Assembly: GCF_004349135.1 (NCBI RefSeq)
Contig: NZ_SMFN01000025.1
Span: forward strand, 1-46,879
Length of the DNA: 46,879 nucleotides
Reading direction: 5' to 3'
DNA from: Flavobacterium sandaracinum
GTDB taxonomy: Bacteria; Bacteroidota; Bacteroidia; Flavobacteriales; Flavobacteriaceae
The translations under genes and the position numbers were made by a program. Numbering within the stretch: the first letter of the stretch is position 1; the number at the start of each line of letters is the position of its first letter. Positions 34,101-41,660 of this stretch are shown piece by piece. The notes beneath the pieces were generated by a model. That model saw only the letters and a list, made by a program, of their open reading frames with translations. It had not been told where the DNA came from and made no database searches.

Positions 34101-35010
34101 AACCACCAATAACAATGACGGAAATAGTCCTCCAATTAGCTTTAATGTATTAGGAGAAACAATATTTAGAGGAAATGCTACGGTTACTAACGGTCAATTT
34201 GAATTTAGTTTTGTAGTACCTCGAGACATCAGAGTCCCATTAGCCAATGGAAGAATTAGCTTTTATTCCAAAAAAAATCAGCTTTTACAAAACGAAACTG
34301 GGTACGACTCTACTATAAAAATAGGAGGGATAAACGAAAATGCTATTGCAGACAATATTAGCCCAAGAGTGAAGTTATATATGAATGATGAAACATTTGT
34401 TTCCGGAGGCACAACAAACGAATCTCCTTTTCTTGTGGCGAATCTTGAGGATGAAAATGGGATAAATACAGCTAGTGGAATAGGACATGACATTGTTGCC
34501 GTATTAGATGGAGATGTCAGCAATCCTTTTGTTTTAAACGATTATTATCAAACTAAACTAGATGATTTTACTAGAGGGACACTTCGGTTTCCATTACGGA
34601 ATTTAGCTCCAGGGTTACACACCATTTCATTCAAAGCTTGGGACGTATACAACAACCCAATCACCGCTGAAATTCAGTTTATTGTAGTAGGCGATGAAAC
34701 GATAACATTGACACATGTATTAAATTACCCTAACCCATTTGTTAGCTATACCGAGTTTTGGTTTACACACAATAGACCATATGAACCATTAGAAGTTCAG
34801 GTTCAAGTAATGACAATAACAGGAAAAATAGTTTGGACAAAAAATCAAATTATTACAACGGAAGGTTTTTTGTCAAAAGAAATAACTTGGAACGGTAAAG
34901 ATGATTTCGGCGACCGCCTTGGAAAAGGAGTTTACGTGTATAAGTTAACTGTAAAATCTACGTTGACCAATATCAAAAGTGAAAAATTCGAAAAACTTGT
35001 TATACTTTAA
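31180..35010 (+). CDS. porU: Type IX secretion system sortase PorU
   Basis: PorU is a gingipain-like cysteine peptidase (family C25) on the cell surface. It removes the C-terminal sorting domain of type IX cargo and attaches the cargo to lipopolysaccharide. The 1276-residue protein has a signal peptide (ending VSFAQ). The C25 domain is in the middle, with catalytic His787 in NYLGHGGED and Cys821 in ITCEFSRFDNP. Beta-sandwich domains follow, ending in an Ig/sorting-like fold (ITWNGKDDFGDRLGKGVYVYKLTV). It is 38 bases upstream of porV, its partner in the attachment complex, and divergent from gldJ, the same order as known in Flavobacterium. Confidence 0.95.
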   Translation: MRKLLLAILVLLPFVSFAQIKGDITIEWLEKKEMSYGDSKVIIPHFAGNSFHYDATKKTLLFTLKTKDPVSFEQGKVQITNTNYESISVEQLGDLISENIPKTTNASLVISNSRDIKEAFVNISPIIKDDFGFKRIKSFSYEIEINNGKTAQSTKKVNTISNSVLATGNWYQFYVEKSGVYKISKNFLQQLGIDITTINPRKIKIYGNGGRMLPLSNSIYYPDDLIENAIQINGESDGIFNNEDFILFYAEGVDTWNPESRTHLNLYDNKSYYYITVQGADGKRISPMAQPTGNSTLNLNSFDDYQFHEQDLVNIARLGRQWFGESFEVKNEQEFDFSFPNIDSSVPVKIMLTASSAAFTTTSFSVTANGNAAGTITFPALSVTSGTEFLLGSLPNNTNFNGAENTKIKLKYNNNGVPGSKGFLDNIRLIAKRKLQGYGKQFHFQYDLSGSNIGIVNYELSNATGINQIWDVTDPYTVSKIENTNQPTFSFKANLGELRKYIAVDATDYYTPLRDSKSKVANQNLKGTLFKNSLGQFQDIDYVIISPSFLISQAEKLANFHRNYSNLNVKVVPLELIYQEFSSGKQDIAAIRNCIKYIYENASTSNKRVKYINLFGDASYDFKNRIVNNTNVVPIYHSLNSSTTGESSFASDDFFGLMDPSEGNIVSYFGGIDIAVGRMLVNNSKQADEMVNKVIEYHDVKSYGSWRNNFVLISDDSDIPSDASLQNRQNGLANTISSEKPFLNVNKILLDSYTQEASAGGSRYPKARTDFFNAFEKGALVFNYLGHGGEDGLSAERIWEKSDGQNLSNQYKYPLFITITCEFSRFDNPFRPTAGEYTYWNPKGGAIAMITTIRSIGQFSAENFNDLLTRNLLSYNSNQYTSIAEALRISKNSNPNSATNVVFYIGDPALMLAIPKPKIRLTKVNDIPVSQTIDDFKSLSKIKLTGEVTDENNNPLSNYNGEVSSTIFDKDVIRTTNNNDGNSPPISFNVLGETIFRGNATVTNGQFEFSFVVPRDIRVPLANGRISFYSKKNQLLQNETGYDSTIKIGGINENAIADNISPRVKLYMNDETFVSGGTTNESPFLVANLEDENGINTASGIGHDIVAVLDGDVSNPFVLNDYYQTKLDDFTRGTLRFPLRNLAPGLHTISFKAWDVYNNPITAEIQFIVVGDETITLTHVLNYPNPFVSYTEFWFTHNRPYEPLEVQVQVMTITGKIVWTKNQIITTEGFLSKEITWNGKDDFGDRLGKGVYVYKLTVKSTLTNIKSEKFEKLVIL

Positions 35011-35048
35011 TAAAATACTATATTTGTTTAATAAATAGTACCACTAGA

Positions 35049-36218
35049 ATGAAAAAAACAATATTCCTTTTAATTTGTCTCTCACTTGTTTCATTTGCCA
35101 AAGCTCAGGATCGCGTTATAGTACCTGGCGTTCAGTTTTTACTTGTAGCTGCTGATGCAAGAGCAGCAGGTATGGGTGACATGGGTGTTGCAACATCTGC
35201 CGATGCTTTTTCCCAACAATGGAACCCTGCTAAATATGCATTTTCTACAGATGCGCAAGGATTTTCCATTAGTTACACCCCTTACCTTACTGATTTAGTA
35301 AATGATATTTCATTAGGACAGGTGACCTACTATCAAAAATTGAATGAAAGAAGTGCCTTTGCCGGAAGCATTCGCTATTTTGGTTTAGGAGATATAGAAC
35401 TACGACAAACAGGCGAACAAAATGAAGACTTCCCAATTGTCTCTCCAAACGAATTTGCAATCGATGGGTCTTATTCCCTAAAACTTAGTGAAAAATTTTC
35501 CATGGCTATTGCGGGACGATTCATTAACTCGAATTTAAAAGTAGCTTCAGACAACAATGATGCAACTTCAGCTAGTTCTTTTGCGGTTGATGTCGCCGGT
35601 TTTTATCAATCCGAAGAAATAGCTTACAATGAATTCAATGGAAGATGGAGGGCTGGATTTAACATTCAAAATTTAGGTCCAAAAATCAGCTATGACAATG
35701 ATGAATTCAACAACAATTTCTTGCCTGCTAATTTAAAAATCGGAACTGGTTTTGATTTTATATTAGACGATTATAATAAGGTTGCAGTAAATGTCGAACT
35801 AAATAAGCTATTAGTACCAACACCTCAGAATCCGGATTTAAATGGAGACGGCACAGTAACACCCGAAGAAAGAAATCAAAACAATGACAATTACCGCGCT
35901 ATAGGATGGACCTCAGGCATTTTTAAATCATTTGGAGATGCACCTGATGGGCTAAGTGAAGAAATAAAAGAATTTACTTATGCACTTGGCGCAGAATATT
36001 TGTACCAAGATTCCTTTGCGATGCGTTTGGGTTACTTTCACGAAAGTCCGTTAAAAGGTGCTAGACAATTTTTCTCTATGGGAGCAGGTTTCAAATACAA
36101 TGTAGTAAAAGTAGATGTTTCCTATTTATTCTCAGCGTCAAAAGTAAAAAACCCATTAGAAAACACCCTACGCTTTTCACTTACCTTCAATTTTGGAGAT
36201 AAATATGACGAATACTAA
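35049..36218 (+). CDS. porV: Type IX secretion outer-membrane protein PorV
   Basis: PorV is an FadL-like outer-membrane barrel that collects cargo from the secretion pore and hands it to the PorU attachment complex. The 389-residue protein has a signal peptide (ending AKAQ) and begins VPGVQFLLVAADARAAGMGDMGVAT, characteristic of PorV/LptO, with FSQQWNPAKYAF after it. The barrel ends in alternating strands (TLRFSLTFNFGD). It follows porU closely and is ended by a strong terminator. Confidence 0.95.
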   Translation: MKKTIFLLICLSLVSFAKAQDRVIVPGVQFLLVAADARAAGMGDMGVATSADAFSQQWNPAKYAFSTDAQGFSISYTPYLTDLVNDISLGQVTYYQKLNERSAFAGSIRYFGLGDIELRQTGEQNEDFPIVSPNEFAIDGSYSLKLSEKFSMAIAGRFINSNLKVASDNNDATSASSFAVDVAGFYQSEEIAYNEFNGRWRAGFNIQNLGPKISYDNDEFNNNFLPANLKIGTGFDFILDDYNKVAVNVELNKLLVPTPQNPDLNGDGTVTPEERNQNNDNYRAIGWTSGIFKSFGDAPDGLSEEIKEFTYALGAEYLYQDSFAMRLGYFHESPLKGARQFFSMGAGFKYNVVKVDVSYLFSASKVKNPLENTLRFSLTFNFGDKYDEY

Positions 36219-36242
36219 ACATAAAAAAAATCTACAAATAAC

Positions 36243-36281
36243 AATCCAAACTTCAACACTATGAAGTTTGGATTTTTTTTC
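36243..36281 (+). terminator. Terminator of the porUV operon
   Basis: AATCCAAACTTC at 36243-36254 pairs perfectly with GAAGTTTGGATT at 36263-36274, followed by eight T. The cdd start is only 12 bases on. Confidence 0.9.
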
Positions 36282-36292
36282 CTTAAAAAAAT

Positions 36293-36775
36293 ATGAAAGA
36301 AATAACAATTACCACACAGTTCAAAGTGTACGAATCCATTCAGGAATTACCAAATGACATTCAGGATTTAATGAAACAAGCCGTTGAAGTAAGAAAAAAT
36401 GCTTATGCCCCTTATTCCAAATTCAGAGTTGGAGTAGCCATTTTTTTAGACAATGGCAAAATTGTACTTGGCTCAAATCAAGAAAATGCAGCATATCCGT
36501 CCGGGCTTTGCGCAGAGCGTGTCGCTATTTTTTATGCTGGAGCAGTTTATCCAGAAGCCAAAATTTTAAAAATGGCAATTACGGCTGCATCAGACACTAA
36601 TCAAACTACAGCTCCGATTCCGCCTTGTGGATCTTGCAGACAGTCAATTGCAGAATATGAAATAAAACAAGAGAACCCAATTGAAATCTATTTTATGGGA
36701 GAAATTGGCGCTATTTACAAATCAGATTCCCTGAAAAACTTACTTCCATTTATGTTCGATAAAAAATTCTTGTAA
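36293..36775 (+). CDS. cdd: Cytidine deaminase
   Basis: Cdd converts cytidine and deoxycytidine to uridine in pyrimidine salvage. The 160-residue protein carries the zinc site Cys73-Ala-Glu75 (GLCAERVAIF), where Glu75 is the proton shuttle, and PCGSCRQ with Cys112 and Cys115. The substrate loop YAPYSKFRVGVAI and the NQENAAYPS strand are present. It has the size of the homotetrameric class with a short N-terminal extension. Placement next to porV is typical for Flavobacterium. Confidence 0.95.
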   Translation: MKEITITTQFKVYESIQELPNDIQDLMKQAVEVRKNAYAPYSKFRVGVAIFLDNGKIVLGSNQENAAYPSGLCAERVAIFYAGAVYPEAKILKMAITAASDTNQTTAPIPPCGSCRQSIAEYEIKQENPIEIYFMGEIGAIYKSDSLKNLLPFMFDKKFL

Positions 36776-36823
36776 AAATTCCAAAAATTGCCTATTAAAT
36801 TTTAGTTCTTACTTGGAATGTCT

Positions 36824-36831
36824 TATTTTTG
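36824..36831 (+). promoter_or_regulatory. TATTTTTG -7 box ahead of pdhA
   Basis: This box matches TAnnTTTG and lies 86 bases before the pdhA ATG, in the 140-base gap after cdd. A TTG at 36813 is too close to be the usual -33 element. Confidence 0.4.
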
Positions 36832-36917
36832 CATTTCGCAAATTTGTGGGAGGAAACTATTTTGCGTTATAGTACAAATTGATAATACAATAACACTTTA
36901 GCAAAAGAAAAATTCAG

Positions 36918-37916
36918 ATGAAAGAAGTTACAAAAGAAGTATATTTAAAGTGGTATGAAGATATGCTGCTTTGGAGAAAGTTTGAGGACAAACTCGCCGC
37001 ATTATACATCCAACAAAAAGTTAGAGGATTTCTACATTTATACAATGGTCAAGAAGCAGTATTAGCTGGTGCATTGCACGCTATGGACTTGACTAAAGAC
37101 AAAATGATTACTGCTTACAGAAATCACGTTCAACCAATTGGTATGGGAGTTGATCCTAGGCGTGTAATGGCGGAACTTTTAGGAAAAGTTACCGGAACTT
37201 CAAAAGGAATGGGTGGTTCCATGCACATTTTTTCAAAAGAGCACCGTTTTTATGGTGGTCACGGAATTGTAGGAGGTCAAATTCCTGTAGGTGCAGGATT
37301 GGCTTTTGCTGACAAATATTTTGAAACTGGCGGTGTTACTATGACCTATTTTGGTGATGGTGCAGCACGTCAAGGTTCTTTACACGAAGCTTTTAACATG
37401 GCTATGTTATGGAAACTTCCAGTTGTATTTATTGTTGAAAACAATGGATACGCCATGGGAACTTCTGTAGAAAGAACAGCCAATCATACTGATATCTGGA
37501 AATTAGGTTTAGGGTATGAAATGCCTTGCGGACCAGTTGACGGAATGAACCCTGTAAAAGTTGCTGAAGCAATGACTGAAGCAATTGACAGAGCACGTCG
37601 TGGTGACGGACCCACTTTCTTAGAAATGAAAACATACCGTTATAGAGGTCACTCTATGTCGGATGCGCAATTATACCGTTCGAAAGAAGAAGTAGAAGAG
37701 TACAAAAAAATTGATCCAATTACACAAGTTTTAGATGTAATTAAAGATAAAAACTACGCAACAGAGGAAGAAATCCAAGTAATTGATCAAAGAGTAAAAG
37801 GTTTAGTGGAAGAATGTGTAACATTTGCCGAAGAATCTGAATACCCACCAATTCAACAACTATATGACGTAGTATACGAACAAGAGAACTATCCATTTTT
37901 ACCTCATAAACTATAA
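36918..37916 (+). CDS. pdhA: Pyruvate dehydrogenase E1 component, alpha subunit
   Basis: The E1 enzyme decarboxylates pyruvate with thiamine diphosphate and passes the acetyl group to the lipoyl arm of E2. The 332-residue alpha subunit shows the thiamine diphosphate motif GDG (146-148) through NN (175-176) in YFGDGAARQGSLHEAF and VVFIVENNGYAMG. It also has the conserved YRNH at 67-70, and the phosphorylation-loop-like segment YRYRGHSMSDAQLYR. The beta subunit is not next to it and must be encoded elsewhere. The stop is 7 bases ahead of the E2 gene, a two-gene operon. Confidence 0.95.
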   Translation: MKEVTKEVYLKWYEDMLLWRKFEDKLAALYIQQKVRGFLHLYNGQEAVLAGALHAMDLTKDKMITAYRNHVQPIGMGVDPRRVMAELLGKVTGTSKGMGGSMHIFSKEHRFYGGHGIVGGQIPVGAGLAFADKYFETGGVTMTYFGDGAARQGSLHEAFNMAMLWKLPVVFIVENNGYAMGTSVERTANHTDIWKLGLGYEMPCGPVDGMNPVKVAEAMTEAIDRARRGDGPTFLEMKTYRYRGHSMSDAQLYRSKEEVEEYKKIDPITQVLDVIKDKNYATEEEIQVIDQRVKGLVEECVTFAEESEYPPIQQLYDVVYEQENYPFLPHKL

Positions 37917-37923
37917 ATCAATT

Positions 37924-39591
37924 ATGGCAACAATAATTACAATGCCTCGTTTGAGCGATACGATGACGGAAGGAACGGTAGCGACTTGGCTTAAAAAAGT
38001 AGGTGATAAAATAAGTGAAGGAGACATCCTAGCAGAAATTGAAACCGATAAAGCAACAATGGAATTTGAGTCTTTCAACGAAGGAACACTTTTACACATA
38101 GGTATACCTGCAGGTGAAACTGCACCAGTAGACTCTTTATTAGCGATTATAGGAAAAGAAGGTGAGGATATTTCGGCATTACTAGCAGGGAAACCAGCTG
38201 ATGCAGCACCAGCAAAAGAAGAAACAAAAGTTGCTGAGGAAACAAAAGTTGCTGAAGAAACAACTGCTGCTCCCGAAGCTACAAAATCTGCAGCACCAGC
38301 AACAACTTCATTACCAAAAGGAGTTGTAGTGATTACCATGCCTCGTTTAAGCGATACGATGACGGAAGGAACTGTAGCGACTTGGTTGAAAAAAGTAGGT
38401 GATGCTATTGCTGAAGGCGACATTCTTGCTGAAATCGAAACTGATAAAGCTACGATGGAATTCGAATCTTTCAACGAAGGAACCTTATTATACGTAGGAA
38501 TTGAAGAAGGTAATACTGCACCAGTTGATAGTCTATTGGCAATCATTGGACCAGCAGGAACTGATATTAGTGGAATTGCTGAAAACTATAAAACTGGCGG
38601 AGCGCCAAAAGAAGCTCCTGCAGAAGAAAAAGAAGTGGCTTCAACAGAAAAAGCTTCGGAACCAATTGTACAAGAACCATCAACTGACGGTCAACGAATT
38701 TTAGCTTCACCATTAGCAAAGAAAATTGCAAGTGATAAAGGAATTCAATTGACACAAGTTAAAGGTTCCGGTGAAAACGGACGTATTGTGAAAAGCGATA
38801 TCGAAAACTTTACTCCACAAACTGTTGCTACTCCAGCACAAACAACTGCCGCTGCACCAGCAAAAACAGAGACTGCGGCTGCGCCAAAAGTATTTGTTCC
38901 AGCAGGAGAAGTTTTTACAGAAGAAATCAAGAATTCGCAAATGCGAAAAATCATTGCGAAACGTTTAGCAGAATCTTTATTCACTGCTCCACATTACAAT
39001 TTAGTAATAGAGGTAGCTATGGATGAAGCAATGAAATCCAGAACTATCATAAACAACGTTCCGGATACAAAAGTATCTTTTAACGATATGGTAATCAAAG
39101 CGTGCGCAATGGCTTTGAAAAAACACCCAAAAGTGAATTCACAATGGAGAGAAGATTCTATTCTAATCAACCATCATGTGAATATTGGAGTTGCTGTAGC
39201 TGTTGAAGACGGATTAGTGGTTCCTGTATTGCGATTTACAGATGCTATGAGTTTATCTCAAATTGGTGGTAGCGTAAGAGATCTTGCAGGAAGAGCTAAA
39301 AACAAAAAATTACTACCTACAGAGATGGAAGGCAGTACTTTTACAGTTTCTAATCTTGGAATGTTTGGTATTACTGAATTCAATTCTATCATTAACCAAC
39401 CTAATTCTGCTATCCTATCTGTAGGTGCTATTGTAGAAAAACCAGTGGTTAAAAATGGTCAAATCGTTGTAGGAAACACAATGATGTTATCTTTAGCTTG
39501 CGACCACAGAACAATTGATGGTGCAACTGGAGCTCAATTTTTACAAACATTGAAACAATTTATAGAAAACCCAGTTACAATGCTTGCGTAA
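37924..39591 (+). CDS. pdhC: Pyruvate dehydrogenase E2 (dihydrolipoamide acetyltransferase) with two lipoyl domains
   Basis: E2 is the core of the complex and transfers acetyl groups to CoA. The 555-residue protein has two N-terminal lipoyl domains, with lipoyl-lysines Lys43 and Lys175, each in ETDKATMEFES. Ala/Pro-rich linkers follow, then a peripheral-subunit-binding domain (about 258-297, ILASPLAKKIASDKGI through NGRIVKSDI). The C-terminal catalytic domain ends with the active-site DHRTIDGATGAQFL. The lipoyl domains are nearly identical in DNA as well, so the duplication is either recent or maintained by gene conversion. Confidence 0.95.
   Translation: MATIITMPRLSDTMTEGTVATWLKKVGDKISEGDILAEIETDKATMEFESFNEGTLLHIGIPAGETAPVDSLLAIIGKEGEDISALLAGKPADAAPAKEETKVAEETKVAEETTAAPEATKSAAPATTSLPKGVVVITMPRLSDTMTEGTVATWLKKVGDAIAEGDILAEIETDKATMEFESFNEGTLLYVGIEEGNTAPVDSLLAIIGPAGTDISGIAENYKTGGAPKEAPAEEKEVASTEKASEPIVQEPSTDGQRILASPLAKKIASDKGIQLTQVKGSGENGRIVKSDIENFTPQTVATPAQTTAAAPAKTETAAAPKVFVPAGEVFTEEIKNSQMRKIIAKRLAESLFTAPHYNLVIEVAMDEAMKSRTIINNVPDTKVSFNDMVIKACAMALKKHPKVNSQWREDSILINHHVNIGVAVAVEDGLVVPVLRFTDAMSLSQIGGSVRDLAGRAKNKKLLPTEMEGSTFTVSNLGMFGITEFNSIINQPNSAILSVGAIVEKPVVKNGQIVVGNTMMLSLACDHRTIDGATGAQFLQTLKQFIENPVTMLA
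37942..38520 (+). repeat. Tandem duplication of the lipoyl-domain coding sequence
   Basis: About 180 bases from 37942 recur from 38338 with few changes, an offset of 396 bases. Confidence 0.8.
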
Positions 39592-39611
39592 TAACTCGGT
39601 TTTTAAAACAC

Positions 39612-39650
39612 AAATCCCGTCTTGTTTAAAAACTTGACGGGATTTTTTAT
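39612..39650. terminator. Bidirectional terminator after pdhC
   Basis: AAATCCCGTC at 39612-39621 pairs with GACGGGATTT at 39636-39645 and a T run follows. It serves both pdhC and the facing glycosyltransferase gene. Confidence 0.85.
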
Positions 39651-40888
39651 TTATTCTTCTCCTCAATCCAACGCGACATGTATTTGGTACTTCTTAAAGT
39701 ATGGTGTTGTAACATCGCTCCCATAAAATTATTCCATCGATGCTGCTGTAAATTAGAGCGTAAAAATTCCATTTTAGTTCTAAAGTCACTCTCGAATAAA
39801 CCTTTAGAATATCGTTGATTGATTATTTCAATTCCGTCTTGTTGGGCTTTAAGCCAAAGTGTTTTATCTTGATGCAATTGCACCGCTCTATCCGCAAAAT
39901 CAACAATGTCATCTGTGATAAAACCATTCCAAAGCAAGTCACCATGCATGGATTCTGAACCAATGGAAGTCGTGACGCTTGGCGTTCCACATTGCATCGC
40001 TTCTAACAATTTCCCTTTAATACCAGCACCAAAACGCAAAGGAGCCAAAACAACTCGCGCTTCCTGAACTATTGCTTGAGCATCATTCGCTCGTCCCATG
40101 ATAAAAAAGCCTTCTTTTTTGTTGTGTAATTGAAGTACTTTTTGTGAGGGATATGCGCCATAAACATTCAATATAGCTTCAGGTAGCCGTTTTTTAATCA
40201 AAGGCCAAATCGTTTCTTTTAAATATTGAACGGCATTCCAATTAGGCTCATGAAGAAAATTTCCAATAAAAACAAAGTCGGTCCTTTCTTCAAAAGTCGG
40301 TAATTGATCAATTTCAGCAACATCAATTGGTTCTAATAAAAAAGGTAAATAATGCAATAAAGAGGTATCAATTTTAAACACTGATTCTAATAATTCCATT
40401 TCAAATTCAGAAATCATCAAAGACAAATCACAACGTAAAATACTGGCTATTTCCCGTTTTGAAACCTCTTCAATAAACAAATCAGTGGTCTTAAAGAAAC
40501 GGTTTTCTTTGAAAGCTTTCTGGCGAGCTAATCTTAGACAATGCAAATCTTCGGTATCTAATAATCGTAATGCATCCGGACAATTTTCAGCAACGCGCCA
40601 ACCAAATTGTTCTTCCATCATAAAACGGTCAAACAAAACCACATTCGGATCAAAATCTTTTATAAAAATATCAAAACTGGAATTATTAAGTTCTATAGCT
40701 TTTTTCTCCACATTGTATTCTTGCAAATCAACCATAAAATCACTGTCTTGCGCAGGACTGGCAAACGTGATACTAAAACCTTGCGCTTTAAAAAGTGATA
40801 TCAGCTGCAACATCCTTCCTCCTGCTGCAGACGAATTGGGTTCCGGCCAAACAAAACCGATGATTAAAAGCTTTTGAACTTGATTCAT
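39647..40888 (-). CDS. Glycosyltransferase (GT4-like, GT-B fold)
   Basis: This protein of about 413 residues starts at the ATG giving MNQVQKLLIIGFVWPEPNSSAAGGRML; an upstream in-frame ATG would add eight residues of poor quality. The glycine-rich N-terminal loop (SSAAGGRM) and the C-terminal donor-binding segments (FVFIGNFLHEPNWNAV, FFIMGRANDAQAIVQEARVVLAPLRFGAGIKGKLLEAM) fit a retaining glycosyltransferase of the GT4 type. EAMQCGTPSVTT carries the typical Glu of the EX7E motif region. Acceptor and donor are unknown. No other sugar genes are adjacent, so it seems a stand-alone enzyme. Confidence 0.85.
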   Translation of the reverse strand: MNQVQKLLIIGFVWPEPNSSAAGGRMLQLISLFKAQGFSITFASPAQDSDFMVDLQEYNVEKKAIELNNSSFDIFIKDFDPNVVLFDRFMMEEQFGWRVAENCPDALRLLDTEDLHCLRLARQKAFKENRFFKTTDLFIEEVSKREIASILRCDLSLMISEFEMELLESVFKIDTSLLHYLPFLLEPIDVAEIDQLPTFEERTDFVFIGNFLHEPNWNAVQYLKETIWPLIKKRLPEAILNVYGAYPSQKVLQLHNKKEGFFIMGRANDAQAIVQEARVVLAPLRFGAGIKGKLLEAMQCGTPSVTTSIGSESMHGDLLWNGFITDDIVDFADRAVQLHQDKTLWLKAQQDGIEIINQRYSKGLFESDFRTKMEFLRSNLQQHRWNNFMGAMLQHHTLRSTKYMSRWIEEKNK

Positions 40889-40970
40889 AGTATTATAAAA
40901 TTTCAATTGCAAAATAATGCTATTTTGACTTCAATCCGGTCATTTAAATCAAAAATAGATTATAAAACAC

Positions 40971-40978
40971 TAATTTTG
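40971..40978 (+). promoter_or_regulatory. TAATTTTG -7 box ahead of miaE
   Basis: This box fits TAnnTTTG and lies 21 bases before the miaE ATG. The -33 region is AT-rich without a clear TTTG. Confidence 0.4.
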
Positions 40979-40999
40979 TAGCAAATAAATATCATTAAC

Positions 41000-41581
41000 A
41001 TGTTAGGATTAAAATTAGCCACAGACCCGCGTTGGGTAAATATAGTTGAATCAAATATAGAAGAAATCTTGACGGATCATGCTTGGTGTGAACAAAAGGC
41101 AGCTTCCAATGCAATAAGTCTAGTTACTTACAATTCGGAATTGGAAGAATTAGTAACCGAAATGTTGATTATTGCCAAAGAAGAATTAGATCATTTACAA
41201 TTGGTTCATAATTTAATCAAAAGCAAAGGATTGACTTTAGGTAGAGAAAGGAAAGACCATTATGTAAATGAACTTTTTAAATTCATGAAAAAAGACGGCA
41301 GTCGAAAAGATGCTCTTTGTGACCGATTGTTATTTTCAGCTATGATTGAAGCTAGAAGTTGCGAGCGATTTAAAGTTTTATCAGAAAACATAAAAGATGT
41401 TGAATTGGCTACTTTTTACAGAGATCTAATGATTTCAGAAGCTGGGCATTACACAACTTTCTTAGGTTTTGCACGTAAATATGCTGATAATATAGATGTA
41501 GACAAACGATGGAAGGAGTGGATTGAATTTGAGACTTCCATAATCACTAACTATGGCAAACAAGAAACGATTCACGGTTAG
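41000..41581 (+). CDS. miaE: tRNA-(ms2io6A)-hydroxylase MiaE
   Basis: MiaE is a diiron monooxygenase that hydroxylates the isopentenyl group of the modified adenosine at tRNA position 37. The 193-residue four-helix protein shows the iron ligands in order: Glu31 (WCEQKA), Glu62 and His65 (EELDHLQ), Glu117 (MIEARSCERF), and Glu147 and His150 (SEAGHYTTF). The opening LATDPRWVNIVE is typical of the family. It is monocistronic, with its own promoter-like box and a strong terminator. Confidence 0.93.
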   Translation: MLGLKLATDPRWVNIVESNIEEILTDHAWCEQKAASNAISLVTYNSELEELVTEMLIIAKEELDHLQLVHNLIKSKGLTLGRERKDHYVNELFKFMKKDGSRKDALCDRLLFSAMIEARSCERFKVLSENIKDVELATFYRDLMISEAGHYTTFLGFARKYADNIDVDKRWKEWIEFETSIITNYGKQETIHG

Positions 41582-41606
41582 ATAGGAAAGATACTATCAC
41601 ATTAAA

Positions 41607-41646
41607 CAAAAACAGGATGCCGAAAAAGCATCCTGTTTTTGTTTAT
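41607..41646. terminator. Bidirectional terminator between miaE and the ompA-like gene
   Basis: CAAAAACAGGATGC pairs perfectly with GCATCCTGTTTTTG around a 7-base loop, with T-rich flanks on both strands. Confidence 0.9.
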
Positions 41647-41660
41647 TTAAATTAAGTAAA

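Noticed and set aside
37911..38546. Long Ser/Val/Pro-rich frame on the minus strand across pdhC
   Set aside because: It is a shadow of the low-complexity lipoyl domains and linkers on the plus strand; its duplicated segments simply mirror the lipoyl duplication.
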